64,000 bases of DNA, taken from positions 124,001 to 188,000 of the forward strand of contig NZ_JAVRIE010000007.1 of assembly GCF_031846165.1 (NCBI RefSeq). Reading direction: 5' to 3'. The stretch comes from Glaciecola blandensis (GTDB lineage Bacteria; Pseudomonadota; Gammaproteobacteria; Enterobacterales; Alteromonadaceae). Both the position numbers and the translations under genes were made by a program. Numbering within the stretch: position 1 is the stretch's first letter; every line of letters begins with the position of its first letter. Shown here one piece after another: positions 34,267 through 43,301 of the stretch. The notes below the pieces were generated by a model. The model made no database searches, had not been told where the DNA came from, and saw only the letters and a list, made by a program, of their open reading frames with translations.

Positions 34267-36483
34267 ATGACTTTATCAACTAAAGAAGCAACGCAACTCA
34301 ATGACTATGTGACAAAAGGGCAATTATCCATCGCCAGGGTGCTGCTTGACTTCGTGGAAAGTAGCGCACTGCCAAACTCACAAACATCGTCCGAAGCATT
34401 CTGGAATGGCTTTGAGTCTGTTTTAGGCGATCTCATGCCATTGAATAAGGCTTTGCTCGCTGAAAGAGAGGAACTTCAACGACAAATTGATAAGTTTCAT
34501 ACCAGCAACAGCGATGCTAGTCCCACAGAATATAAAGCATTTCTAACAGAAATCGGTTATTTGAAAGCAGCGCCGAAAGCAGAGGCAATAAAAACAGGTA
34601 ATGTGGACCCTGAAATTGCAACAATGGCAGGTCCACAGCTGGTTGTACCGATAAACAACGCGCGTTATGCCCTGAACGCTGTGAATTCGCGTTGGGGAAG
34701 TTTATACGATGCACTCTATGGTACAGATGTAATTAGTAACGACGACGGTGCTGAAGCAGGGAAAACTTACAATCCCGTGCGCGGATCAAAAGTTATCCAA
34801 AAAGCACGTGAATATTTAGACACGATCTTGCCTCTAAAAGTCGGCTCACATAGTGGTTCTACACAGTATTCTTTCAGTGATGATGCCCTGTGCGTCACCT
34901 TAGCCAGCGGCGAACAGAGCCAACTAGCTGAGCCTGAGCAACTCATTGGGTTCACTGGCAGTAAATTAAACCCAGACAGCATCTTAGTTTGCCACAATGG
35001 TTTACATGCTGAATTACAATTTGATAACCAGCATCCAATTGGTAAAACAGATCCTAGCGGCCTAAAAGACGTGCTATTAGAGTCTGCGTTAACCACCATA
35101 ATGGATTGCGAGGATAGCGTTGCGGCAGTAGATGCTGAAGATAAAACCTTGGTATATCAGAATTGGCTGGGATTAATGCAAGGAAACCTCAGCGTTGATG
35201 TTAATAAAGGTGAGCAAACATTCACACGTAAGATGAATAACAATCGCACCTATCGCTCACTCAACAATGAAAAAGTCACATTGTCTGGTCGCAGCTTAAT
35301 GTTCGTTAGAAACGTAGGGCACTTAATGACTAACGATGCGATTTTGTTCAATGGTGAGGAAATCCCTGAAGGCATCATGGACGCAATGATTACCTGCTTA
35401 GTCGCGAAGCATGACATTCTAGGAAATAGTCCATTCAAAAATTCACAACATGGCAGCATATATATTGTAAAACCGAAAATGCACGGTGCCGATGAAGTGG
35501 CGTTTACTAACACTTTGTTTGGTCGCGTAGAGCAAGTGCTAAACCTCCCGAAAAATACGATTAAAATGGGGATCATGGACGAAGAGCGTCGAACAAGTTT
35601 GAATTTAGCTGCCTGTATTCATGCCGCAAACGAACGTGTTGTGTTCATTAATACTGGTTTTTTAGACCGCACTGGCGACGAAATTCACACATCCATGCTG
35701 AAAGGTTGTTTTGCGCCGAAAGCAGAGCTTAAAGCTCGTCCATGGATTGCCGCATATGAGTTAGCCAACGTAGCTACAGGGTTAAATTTTGGACTATCAG
35801 GAAGAGCACAGATTGGTAAAGGCATGTGGCCGATTCCAGATCAAATGGCAAATATGATGGAAGCAAAAACTGTCCACCCTGAAGCCGGAGCAAATACGGC
35901 ATGGGTACCTTCGCCCACCGCAGCAACGTTGCATGCACTGCACTATCATCAAATTAATGTATTTGAAGTTCAGAAAGGTATTCAATCAGATACGAAAAAC
36001 ACGCATTTGGAGTACATTGATACCATACTCGATATTCCTTTAATGGCAACAGATGCACAATTAAGTTCACAACAAGTCACACGTGAACTCGACAACAATG
36101 TACAGGGTATTTTGGGATACGTTGTACGTTGGGTCCATCAAGGTATCGGTTGCTCAAAAGTTCCTGACATTAACAATGTGGGCTTAATGGAAGATCGCGC
36201 CACTTTACGCATTAGCAGTCAGCATATTGCGAATTGGTTACACCATGGGATCGTAACTACTGAGCAAGTGAATGAGTCACTCGAAAGAATGGCGGTTTTG
36301 GTAGATGAGCAAAACCAAAATGACGCTGAATACATTCCCATGATGCCAGATTTAGGTAAGTCTATTGGATTCCAAGCCGCAAAAGATTTGATATTTTTAG
36401 GTAAAGAGCAACCTTCAGGCTATACCGAACCGCTATTGCATCAGCGTCGTAAAGAAATGAAAGGTAGCCTTAAAGCGCATTAA
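34267..36483 (+). CDS. glcB: GlcB, malate synthase G
   Basis: Condenses glyoxylate and acetyl-CoA to malate. The 738 residues match the monomeric G isoform (E. coli 723) and not the shorter A isoform. Seen are TIMDCEDSVAAVDAEDK, LMFVRNVGHLMT with the catalytic Arg, GIMDEERRTSLNL and the C-terminal GKGMWPIPDQMANMM; a conserved GCSKVPD Cys is present. The repeat cluster begins just after the stop. I saw no rho-independent terminator other than the palindromic repeats. Confidence 0.96.
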   Translation: MTLSTKEATQLNDYVTKGQLSIARVLLDFVESSALPNSQTSSEAFWNGFESVLGDLMPLNKALLAEREELQRQIDKFHTSNSDASPTEYKAFLTEIGYLKAAPKAEAIKTGNVDPEIATMAGPQLVVPINNARYALNAVNSRWGSLYDALYGTDVISNDDGAEAGKTYNPVRGSKVIQKAREYLDTILPLKVGSHSGSTQYSFSDDALCVTLASGEQSQLAEPEQLIGFTGSKLNPDSILVCHNGLHAELQFDNQHPIGKTDPSGLKDVLLESALTTIMDCEDSVAAVDAEDKTLVYQNWLGLMQGNLSVDVNKGEQTFTRKMNNNRTYRSLNNEKVTLSGRSLMFVRNVGHLMTNDAILFNGEEIPEGIMDAMITCLVAKHDILGNSPFKNSQHGSIYIVKPKMHGADEVAFTNTLFGRVEQVLNLPKNTIKMGIMDEERRTSLNLAACIHAANERVVFINTGFLDRTGDEIHTSMLKGCFAPKAELKARPWIAAYELANVATGLNFGLSGRAQIGKGMWPIPDQMANMMEAKTVHPEAGANTAWVPSPTAATLHALHYHQINVFEVQKGIQSDTKNTHLEYIDTILDIPLMATDAQLSSQQVTRELDNNVQGILGYVVRWVHQGIGCSKVPDINNVGLMEDRATLRISSQHIANWLHHGIVTTEQVNESLERMAVLVDEQNQNDAEYIPMMPDLGKSIGFQAAKDLIFLGKEQPSGYTEPLLHQRRKEMKGSLKAH

Positions 36484-36625
36484 CCGCCGGTCATCCCCGC
36501 ATTAATCCCTGGTCATCCCCGCGCAGGCGGGGACCTAGATTCCTGCCTAACTACCCGTCATCACCGCATTAACCGCCGGTCTTCCCCGCGAAGGCGGGGA
36601 CCTAGATTCCTGCCTTCGCAGGAAT
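36484..36625. repeat. Two copies of a palindromic intergenic repeat
   Basis: Two related units each hold a hairpin CCCCGC-N4-GCGGGG (36517-36532 and 36584-36599) followed by the same ACCTAGATTCCTGCC. The second is completed by ATTCCTGC-CTTC-GCAGGAAT (36606-36625), ending in GGAATGAC. It is of the REP-like kind (GTCATTCCCGCGNNGGCGGGAATC) common between proteobacterial genes. Flanks CCGCATTAAYCC are also repeated (36498 and 36563 regions). Confidence 0.7.
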
Positions 36626-36818
36626 GACGTAGCTTTAGGAGTGACTTAGTTTTAGGTGGACGTAGTTTTAGGTGGACGTAGTTTTAGGTGGACGTAGTTT
36701 TAGGTGGACGTAGCTTTAGGAGTGACGTAGTTTTAGGTGGACGTAGTTTAAGGAATGACGCAGTTTTAGGAATGGCGCAGTTTTAGGAATGACATAGTTA
36801 TAGGAATGGCAGGATCTG
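36620..36818. repeat. 16/17-bp tandem repeat array, about 12 units
   Basis: About 12 head-to-tail units with consensus AGGTGGACGTAGTTTT (16 bases) or AGGAATGACGTAGTTTT (17 bases). Four units in the middle are near identical; the outer ones are more diverged. The first unit begins with AGGAATGACG, the end of the adjacent palindrome. No ORF runs through it. Confidence 0.85.
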
Positions 36819-36883
36819 TTATAAGACACACCTTTTTCTTATATTTAAATCGAAGTTTTCTTTAGAATTCTCGCTTTGAGCTG

Positions 36884-36912
36884 TTGACCCCGTTGCTTTG
36901 GCGAAGTACAGT
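36884..36912 (+). promoter_or_regulatory. leu operon promoter
   Basis: TTGACC (36884-36889), 17 bases, then TACAGT (36907-36912). The expected start near 36919 leaves about 32 bases before the leader peptide. Confidence 0.7.
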
Positions 36913-36950
36913 GACGATATCGAAATAAAAACTACCAAAAAGGCGCAGAT

Positions 36951-37034
36951 ATGAAAATTTTATCATCAAAAAATGCATTTTCACTCATTTCTATTCTGCT
37001 GCTATCACTACTGGCGAAGATAGTGCACGGGTAA
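36951..37034 (+). CDS. leuL: Leu operon leader peptide
   Basis: A 27-codon ORF starting MKILSSKNAFSLISILLL, with seven Leu codons, five of them in the cluster CTG-CTG-CTA-TCA-CTA-CTG, plus four Ile codons. AAGG lies about eight bases upstream. Its stop overlaps the segment that pairs in the antiterminator, the standard design for leucine-sensing ribosome stalling. Ribosomes short of Leu-tRNA should stall in the cluster and let leuABCD be transcribed. Confidence 0.85.
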   Translation: MKILSSKNAFSLISILLLSLLAKIVHG

Positions 37035-37081
37035 ATAAGTTTAAGAAATTAAAAAAACCCGTGCAAAGCACGGGTTTTTTG
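37023..37081 (+). promoter_or_regulatory. leu attenuator: antiterminator and terminator
   Basis: Terminator stem ACCCGTGC (37057-37064) and GCACGGGT (37068-37075) with an AAA loop and T-run to 37080. The same GCACGGGT is present at 37025-37032 inside the leader ORF, so it can take 37057-37064 away and form an antiterminator. Confidence 0.85.
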
Positions 37082-37132
37082 TATCTCTAAAGAAAACATC
37101 GGCAAGTAACGCCAAATGAAAGGGCAAGAATA

Positions 37133-38692
37133 ATGAGCAGTGTTAACAAGCAAGTCAAAATCTTTGACACAACATTACGCGATGGTGAGCAAGCATTACC
37201 AGCAAGCCTTAATAAAAGAGATAAACTACAGATTGCGCTGATGCTCGAAAAACTTGGGGTGGATATTATAGAGGCAGGCTTTCCTGTCTCTTCTCCTGGT
37301 GATTTCGAATCTGTTCGTATGATTGCTAAAGAAGTAAAAAATGCAACAGTTTGTGGCTTATCGCGAGCACTTGAAAAAGATATCGACGCTTGCGGCCAAG
37401 CACTGAATATAGCTGACCAGTTTCGTATTCACACCTTTATTGCTACCTCCGACATTCATGTAGATACCAAACTACGCAAGTCACAAGATGAAGTTGTTGA
37501 AATGGCTGTAAAAGCAATAAAACATGCTAGAAGCTACACTGATGATGTCGAGTTCAGCTGTGAGGATGCTGGGCGAACTCATATCGATTATCTTTGCCGT
37601 ATGGTAGAAGCTGCAATTGCTGCAGGTGCTACCACGGTAAATATCCCAGACACGGTCGGGTACACCACGCCTAGTGAGTTCGGTGGCATTATCCACAACT
37701 TATTTAACCGTGTACCCAATATCGACAAAGCTATCATATCAGTACATTGCCACAATGACCTTGGCCTTGCTGTTGCTAACTCTTTAGCTGCCGTAGAGCA
37801 AGGCGCCCGTCAAGTAGAATGCACCGTCAATGGTATCGGTGAACGCGCTGGCAACTGTTCCCTTGAAGAAATTGCTATGATCTTACAAACACGCTACGCG
37901 ATGCTAGGCCTTGAAACCAACATACAGTCACAGGAAATATCAAAGGCGTCAAAGCTTGTAAGCAACCTTTGCAACATGCCTGTACAATCTAATAAAGCGA
38001 TTGTTGGGGCTAATGCCTTTTCTCATTCCTCTGGTATTCACCAAGATGGTGTGTTGAAAGGACAGAATACTTACGAAATAATGACTCCTGAAAGCGTTGG
38101 TATAAACAAGAACAATTTAAACCTGACCTCTCGCTCAGGTCGACATGTCATAAAGCATCGTCTAGGCGAACTCGGTTATCAAGCAGATGAATATGACTTA
38201 GACGCTATTTACGATGCATTTTTGCGCCTTGCAGACAAAAAAGGGCAAGTGTTTGACTACGATCTTGAAGCTCTTCTATTTTTCGACCAGCAGAAACATG
38301 ACCACGCTCACTATCAATTGGAATATTTACAAGCAAACTCGGGAAGAAACATTATTCCTAGCGCGACAGTGAAGTTGTCAGTAGGCGACCAAAGTATTAC
38401 TGAATCTGCTACAGGAAACGGTCCTGTTGATGCTGCTTATAATGCTATTATGCGCGTAGTAAAAGATAGAATAATTAACATCGTCGATTTCAAACTTGAT
38501 TCGAAAGGTGAAGGTGCCGATGCCCTGGCCCAAGTAAGTGTGGTCGCGGAGTATAATGGCCGTCGTTTTAATGGTATTGGACTTGCAACTGATATTGTTG
38601 AATCTGGAGTTAGAGCCCTAATTTTTGTGCTTAACAACACCCACCTTGCCGATCAAATTGACGAACAAAAACAACAAATATCAGGAGTTTAG
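37133..38692 (+). CDS. leuA: LeuA, 2-isopropylmalate synthase
   Basis: First committed enzyme of leucine synthesis, condensing 2-ketoisovalerate with acetyl-CoA. The 519 residues have the start of the HMGL-like barrel FDTTLRDGEQALPASLN, SVHCHNDLGLAVANS with metal-binding His, GIGERAGNCSLEE, and a C-terminal allosteric domain (from about 390) for leucine feedback. E. coli LeuA is 523. First structural gene after the attenuator; two bases before leuB. Confidence 0.97.
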   Translation: MSSVNKQVKIFDTTLRDGEQALPASLNKRDKLQIALMLEKLGVDIIEAGFPVSSPGDFESVRMIAKEVKNATVCGLSRALEKDIDACGQALNIADQFRIHTFIATSDIHVDTKLRKSQDEVVEMAVKAIKHARSYTDDVEFSCEDAGRTHIDYLCRMVEAAIAAGATTVNIPDTVGYTTPSEFGGIIHNLFNRVPNIDKAIISVHCHNDLGLAVANSLAAVEQGARQVECTVNGIGERAGNCSLEEIAMILQTRYAMLGLETNIQSQEISKASKLVSNLCNMPVQSNKAIVGANAFSHSSGIHQDGVLKGQNTYEIMTPESVGINKNNLNLTSRSGRHVIKHRLGELGYQADEYDLDAIYDAFLRLADKKGQVFDYDLEALLFFDQQKHDHAHYQLEYLQANSGRNIIPSATVKLSVGDQSITESATGNGPVDAAYNAIMRVVKDRIINIVDFKLDSKGEGADALAQVSVVAEYNGRRFNGIGLATDIVESGVRALIFVLNNTHLADQIDEQKQQISGV

Positions 38693-38693
38693 A

Positions 38694-39782
38694 ATGGCCA
38701 AATACCAAATTGCAGTGTTACCCGGGGACGGTATTGGCCCAGAAGTAATGGATCAAGCAAATAGAGTGCTCGATGCAGTCTGTAGTAAATTTGATATTCA
38801 ATTAGAACGCACCGTCTACCCTGTCGGCGGTTACGCTATTGATCATCATGGAGAGGCATTACCGGAATCTACCTTAAAAGGTTGTGAGCAAGCTGATGCT
38901 ATCTTATTCGGCTCTATCGGGGGGCCTAAGTGGGATTCATTACCACTCGACAAGCGTCCAGAACGAGCAGCTCTGTTAACGCTTAGGAGCCATTTCGACC
39001 TATTCAGTAATTTAAGACCCGCTAAAATCTACGAGGGTTTAGCTCACTTGTCGCCATTGCGCGTAGACATTGCACAATCTGGCGTTGACGTATTGGTTGT
39101 TAGAGAATTAACCTCCGGTATTTACTTTGGACAACCCAAAGGCTTAGAGGGTGAAGGCGAAGAGCAATATGCTTTTGATACCATGCGTTATTCAAAACGT
39201 GAAATTCGCCGTATCGCTATTAGTGCCTTTGACGCCGCGATGAAGCGCGGTAAAAAAGTCACTTCAGTTGATAAAGCTAATGTTTTGGTTTGCAGTCGAC
39301 TGTGGCGCGAAGTTGTTGAGGAGGTTGCTAAAGACTATACAGAGGTCACTTTAGAGCATATATACATCGACAATGCCACCATGCAATTACTGTGCGACCC
39401 CGCTCAATTCGATGTGATGCTTTGTTCTAACCTATTTGGTGACATTATTAGTGACGAATGCGCTATGCTGACTGGATCAATGGGACTGCTTCCGTCAGCC
39501 AGTATCAACGGTGACGGTTTTGGCATGTATGAACCCGCAGGCGGTTCAGCGCCAGACATTGCAGGGAAAGGTATAGCCAATCCTATTGCTCAAATTTTAA
39601 GTGCTTCCATGATGTTACGCTATAGCTTAGGAGAAGAGGCTGCAGCCGATGCTATTGATGCAGCTGTGATGAAAACTCTCAGCGACGGTGTGCTAACTGG
39701 CGAACTGATGCCAAAAGAGCAACGCGATAAAGCTTGCACAACTGAGCAAGTTGGCACTTACCTTATTCAACAAATTTCTTAA
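38694..39782 (+). CDS. leuB: LeuB, 3-isopropylmalate dehydrogenase
   Basis: NAD-dependent oxidative decarboxylase of 362 residues. It starts KYQIAVLPGDGIGPEV; substrate-binding Arg residues lie in LLTLRSHFDLFSNLRPAK and VRELTSGIYFGQPKG; the metal-binding segment is SNLFGDIISDECAML, and GSAPDIAGKGIANP is the C-terminal NAD site. The ATG at 38694 has AGGAG upstream, while the longer ORF overlaps leuA by 68 bases. Confidence 0.97.
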   Translation: MAKYQIAVLPGDGIGPEVMDQANRVLDAVCSKFDIQLERTVYPVGGYAIDHHGEALPESTLKGCEQADAILFGSIGGPKWDSLPLDKRPERAALLTLRSHFDLFSNLRPAKIYEGLAHLSPLRVDIAQSGVDVLVVRELTSGIYFGQPKGLEGEGEEQYAFDTMRYSKREIRRIAISAFDAAMKRGKKVTSVDKANVLVCSRLWREVVEEVAKDYTEVTLEHIYIDNATMQLLCDPAQFDVMLCSNLFGDIISDECAMLTGSMGLLPSASINGDGFGMYEPAGGSAPDIAGKGIANPIAQILSASMMLRYSLGEEAAADAIDAAVMKTLSDGVLTGELMPKEQRDKACTTEQVGTYLIQQIS

Positions 39783-39798
39783 GAGGGGACTTATTATC

Positions 39799-41199
39799 AT
39801 GGCTCAAACCCTTTATGACAAAATAGTGAATGATCATGTTGTTGAACAGCTTGGTGAAGATACTTTGTTGTATATCGACCGACACCTAATTCACGAAGTG
39901 ACTTCGCCACAGGCTTTTGCTGGCCTAAACGAAAAAGACCGTAAAGTGCGTCGTCCAGACCTTACTTTCGGTACTATGGATCACAGTATTTCTACGCGCT
40001 CACTCGCCCTAGACGCGTGTGGTCCACAAAACAAACTTCAATTACAAACATTAGCTATCAATTGCGAACAACACAATATACAACTCTATCCTGTGGGTCA
40101 TAAGAATCAAGGGATAGTGCATGTCATTGGGCCGCAACTCGGTTTGATACAACCAGGGATGACTGTTGTTTGCGGAGACAGCCATACTGCAACTCATGGT
40201 GCGTTTGGCGCCTTAGCTTTTGGTATTGGTACATCTCAAGTTGAGCATGTTCTTGCCACACAAACTCTCAAGCAAAGTAAAGCAAGGAGCATGAAAGTGG
40301 ATGTCGTTGGCAAACTTCCTCTTGGTGTCACAGCTAAAGATATTATTCTTGCGATTATTGGCGAAATTGGCCATGCAGGGGCAACGGGACATGTCATCGA
40401 ATATACAGGTCAAGCGATCAGTGACTTATCGATGGAAGAAAGAATGACTATCTGTAACATGAGCATTGAAGCGGGCGCAAAAGCCGGTTTGATTGCTCCA
40501 GATGAGAAAACGATTGCTTATTTGAAAGGCAAAGAGTTCGCACCGAAGGGGGAGCTATTTGACGCAGCTGTTGATTACTGGAATACCTTGTATTCTGACG
40601 ACGGCGCTATTTTCGATACGGTAGTCACTTTACAAGCAAAAGACATTCAACCACAAATCACTTGGGGAACTAATCCAGGGCAAGTTGTTGGTGTCAATCA
40701 AGCCATTCCATCACCGGATGATTTTAGCGACCCGATTGAAAAAGAATCAGCTATTAAAGCACTCAAATATATGGGGCTTGCACCAGGTCAAACATGGGAT
40801 CAAGTGGCAGTATCACATGTATTCATTGGCTCTTGTACTAACAGCCGCATAGAAGACTTAAGGGCAGCAGCAAAGCTCGCAGCTAAAGGCAAAGTCAAAA
40901 GCGATATTACTGCCATTGTGGTGCCTGGTTCAGTAGAAGTTAAAAAACAGGCGGAAGAGGAAGCCTTAGATAAAATATTCATTGATGCTGGTTTCGAGTG
41001 GCGTCTACCTGGTTGTTCCATGTGTTTGGGCATGAACGACGACATTCTGCAGCCAGGCGATCGTTGCGCATCGACCAGTAATCGCAACTTTGAAGGGCGA
41101 CAAGGTCGCGGTGCAAGAACGCACTTGGTCAGTCCAGAAATGGCAGTCACTGCTGCAATCACTGGTTGTTTCGCTGATGCGCGACAATTTGAAGGATAA
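39799..41199 (+). CDS. leuC: LeuC, isopropylmalate isomerase large subunit
   Basis: Aconitase-family subunit of 466 residues, equal in length to E. coli LeuC. The [4Fe-4S] cysteines are in FIGSCTNSR (near 347) and LPGCSMCLGMN (near 407 and 410). Other motifs are VCGDSHTATHGAFGALAFGIG and TSNRNFEGRQG. AGAGGGGAC precedes the ATG at 39799. It forms the isomerase with LeuD; its cluster links this pathway to the isc genes of the same window. Confidence 0.97.
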   Translation: MAQTLYDKIVNDHVVEQLGEDTLLYIDRHLIHEVTSPQAFAGLNEKDRKVRRPDLTFGTMDHSISTRSLALDACGPQNKLQLQTLAINCEQHNIQLYPVGHKNQGIVHVIGPQLGLIQPGMTVVCGDSHTATHGAFGALAFGIGTSQVEHVLATQTLKQSKARSMKVDVVGKLPLGVTAKDIILAIIGEIGHAGATGHVIEYTGQAISDLSMEERMTICNMSIEAGAKAGLIAPDEKTIAYLKGKEFAPKGELFDAAVDYWNTLYSDDGAIFDTVVTLQAKDIQPQITWGTNPGQVVGVNQAIPSPDDFSDPIEKESAIKALKYMGLAPGQTWDQVAVSHVFIGSCTNSRIEDLRAAAKLAAKGKVKSDITAIVVPGSVEVKKQAEEEALDKIFIDAGFEWRLPGCSMCLGMNDDILQPGDRCASTSNRNFEGRQGRGARTHLVSPEMAVTAAITGCFADARQFEG

Positions 41200-41223
41200 C
41201 TTGGGAGGCTTCGGAGAAATACT

Positions 41224-41823
41224 ATGACAGGATTAACAACATTGAGCGGCACTGCTGCTCCACTTGACCAAGCCAATATTGACACAGACCAAATAATTCC
41301 AAAGCAGTTTTTAACTGGCGTGACTCGTGCCGGCTATGGCAAACACTTGTTTCATGATTGGCGTTATTTAGATTTACACGAACAAGACCCCAACCCTGAG
41401 TTCGCCTTAAATAAAGCTGAGTATCAAGGTGCAAGTGTGCTTCTTTCACGAGAAAATTTCGGTTGTGGTTCAAGCCGTGAACACGCTCCCTGGGCACTCG
41501 CTGACTTTGGCTTTAAATGTATTATAGCGACCAGCTTCGCAGATATTTTTTATGGAAACTGCATAAATAACCAATTGCTGCCGATAACGTTATCAAGTGA
41601 ACAAATGGATAGCTTGTTTAATCTGGTTCACGAAGACGCTACTATTGAGTTTCATATTGATTTGCCGGCACAAAAAGTTATGGCTGGTAGTGAGGAGTTC
41701 CACTTTGATATTGCTGAGCACCATAAACAAAACATGATCAAAGGCTTAGATGCAATTGGTCAAACTTTGGAGTTTGACGCCTCGATAAAGGCTTTTGAAA
41801 ACAAAAGAAGCGCTTGGTTATAA
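41224..41823 (+). CDS. leuD: LeuD, isopropylmalate isomerase small subunit
   Basis: The 199-residue swivel-domain subunit. It has AAPLDQANIDTDQIIPKQFL at the N-terminus and the substrate-binding motif NFGCGSSREHAPWAL. It is 24 bases after leuC with GGAGG upstream. It ends the operon; the 146 bases after it are AT-rich and hold no clear rho-independent terminator. Confidence 0.97.
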   Translation: MTGLTTLSGTAAPLDQANIDTDQIIPKQFLTGVTRAGYGKHLFHDWRYLDLHEQDPNPEFALNKAEYQGASVLLSRENFGCGSSREHAPWALADFGFKCIIATSFADIFYGNCINNQLLPITLSSEQMDSLFNLVHEDATIEFHIDLPAQKVMAGSEEFHFDIAEHHKQNMIKGLDAIGQTLEFDASIKAFENKRSAWL

Positions 41824-41969
41824 AACATTATTTATACTCATATATAAATGTGAATACCTTAAATTATCTGCATGTTTTGCGATAGTTCAGTCATATGATG
41901 TGTATACTACGGACTAATTTTTTGGATTACTTTACTATTTGTCACCATTGTCGAGCTAACTAGTATTTT

Positions 41970-43277
41970 ATGATTAAGTCTATCCCCATTACTGAACTTA
42001 CCATTGGCATGTACGTCGAAAACGTCGTCAAGCAAAAAGGTAACGTTCGGATAAAAAGCAGAGGCCTGATAAAGACTCAGGCCATTGTTGATGCCCTCAC
42101 CAAAAAAGGGATATTAGAGCTCGAAATAAACATAGATAAGTCAAAAATAGAAATCCCTATAGCGTCAGAGGAAAAGGTTCCAGAACCTGCGCCTCAAATT
42201 CAGCCCTCATCTAACGTAATTGAGGATGCTGCGCACAGTGAAAACATTAATGCGCCCGCTGATATCTCAAATGACAACCCCACACTAGTACATGACAACG
42301 AAGCACATATAACAGAAAAAGCCATCGCTGCAGAGGCTCATCAAGCTGCCTTGGCTAAAGCAGACAAGCTATATGGCCAGGCAAAGAACGTTCAACAAGA
42401 ATTTGTAAATAAACTTCGCAGCGGGGCAGCGCCAAATGTGCAGGAACTCAATAATCTGTCCCAAGATATTATTGATTCGGTGTTCGATAATGTAGACGCC
42501 CTATCCTGCTTAATTATGCTGAAAGATTCTGATGACTATCTGGTTGAACATGCAATTAATTGTTCAATTCTGTTAGCTGTTTTTGCAAAGTACAAAGGTT
42601 TGTCACAGGCCGAAGTTGAAGACCTTACCATGGCTGGTTTATTGATGGACATTGGTATGGCAACCCTGCCCCGTGAATTACTGGGCAAAACAGACGACTT
42701 CAGTGAAGCAGATTGGACCGTAATCCGCAGTCATGTAGATATTGGCATCGAACTCGTGGAGCGTTTAGATGACGTCGCTCCGATCGTCCTAGACGTAATT
42801 GCTAATCATCATGAGCGTGTCAACGGCAGTGGTTACCCGAAAGCGAAAACAGCCTCCGATATCAGTTTATATGCCCAAATGGCGTCTATTGTAGATAGTT
42901 ATGATGCAATGATCTCAAATCGAGGTTACAAGCGCTCTGATAATGCATCCATTGCCTTACTGAAGCTTGAAAAAGATGAAACACTTGACCGCGACTTGGT
43001 CATGGAATTTATCAATGCGATTGGCCTACACCCCGTTGGTTCACTCGTTCAACTTGAAAGTCAGAAGCTAGCCATTGTTAGTCAACGACAGGTCGCGCAT
43101 CCACTTGAACCTGTAGTAATGGTATTCTATAGCTTACAAACGCAATTACATACAGAAATCGTGCGCTTAGATTTGAGTAGAGCGGACGATGCCATCGTTG
43201 CAGGAGTGAGGCCCGAAGAATTCAGTATGAAGCTAAGTAAATTCTTTAAAAAAGCGTTTATGCCAGAAGCTTCGTAA
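41970..43277 (+). CDS. DUF3391 plus HD-GYP-like protein, key His replaced
   Basis: A 435-residue cytoplasmic protein. Residues 1-60 are a DUF3391 module (ITELTIGMYVENVV, GNVRIKSRGLI). A Pro/Glu/Ala-rich linker and helix precede a HD-GYP domain (about 165-400). His194, His255, HHE at 280-282 and GYP at 288-290 are present, but the defining HD pair is MD (226-227) in LLMDIGMATLP; the usual pattern is LLHDIGK. One metal ligand and the following Lys are thus missing, so c-di-GMP hydrolysis may be lost. It converges on a gene carrying the same DUF3391 module. Confidence 0.88.
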   Translation: MIKSIPITELTIGMYVENVVKQKGNVRIKSRGLIKTQAIVDALTKKGILELEINIDKSKIEIPIASEEKVPEPAPQIQPSSNVIEDAAHSENINAPADISNDNPTLVHDNEAHITEKAIAAEAHQAALAKADKLYGQAKNVQQEFVNKLRSGAAPNVQELNNLSQDIIDSVFDNVDALSCLIMLKDSDDYLVEHAINCSILLAVFAKYKGLSQAEVEDLTMAGLLMDIGMATLPRELLGKTDDFSEADWTVIRSHVDIGIELVERLDDVAPIVLDVIANHHERVNGSGYPKAKTASDISLYAQMASIVDSYDAMISNRGYKRSDNASIALLKLEKDETLDRDLVMEFINAIGLHPVGSLVQLESQKLAIVSQRQVAHPLEPVVMVFYSLQTQLHTEIVRLDLSRADDAIVAGVRPEEFSMKLSKFFKKAFMPEAS

Positions 43278-43301
43278 TTCCTGATTTAACTACCGTTCGT
43301 T

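Noticed and set aside
36620..36818. Possible CRISPR array
   Set aside because: The units are 16-17 bases head to tail without unique spacers, and no cas genes are near.
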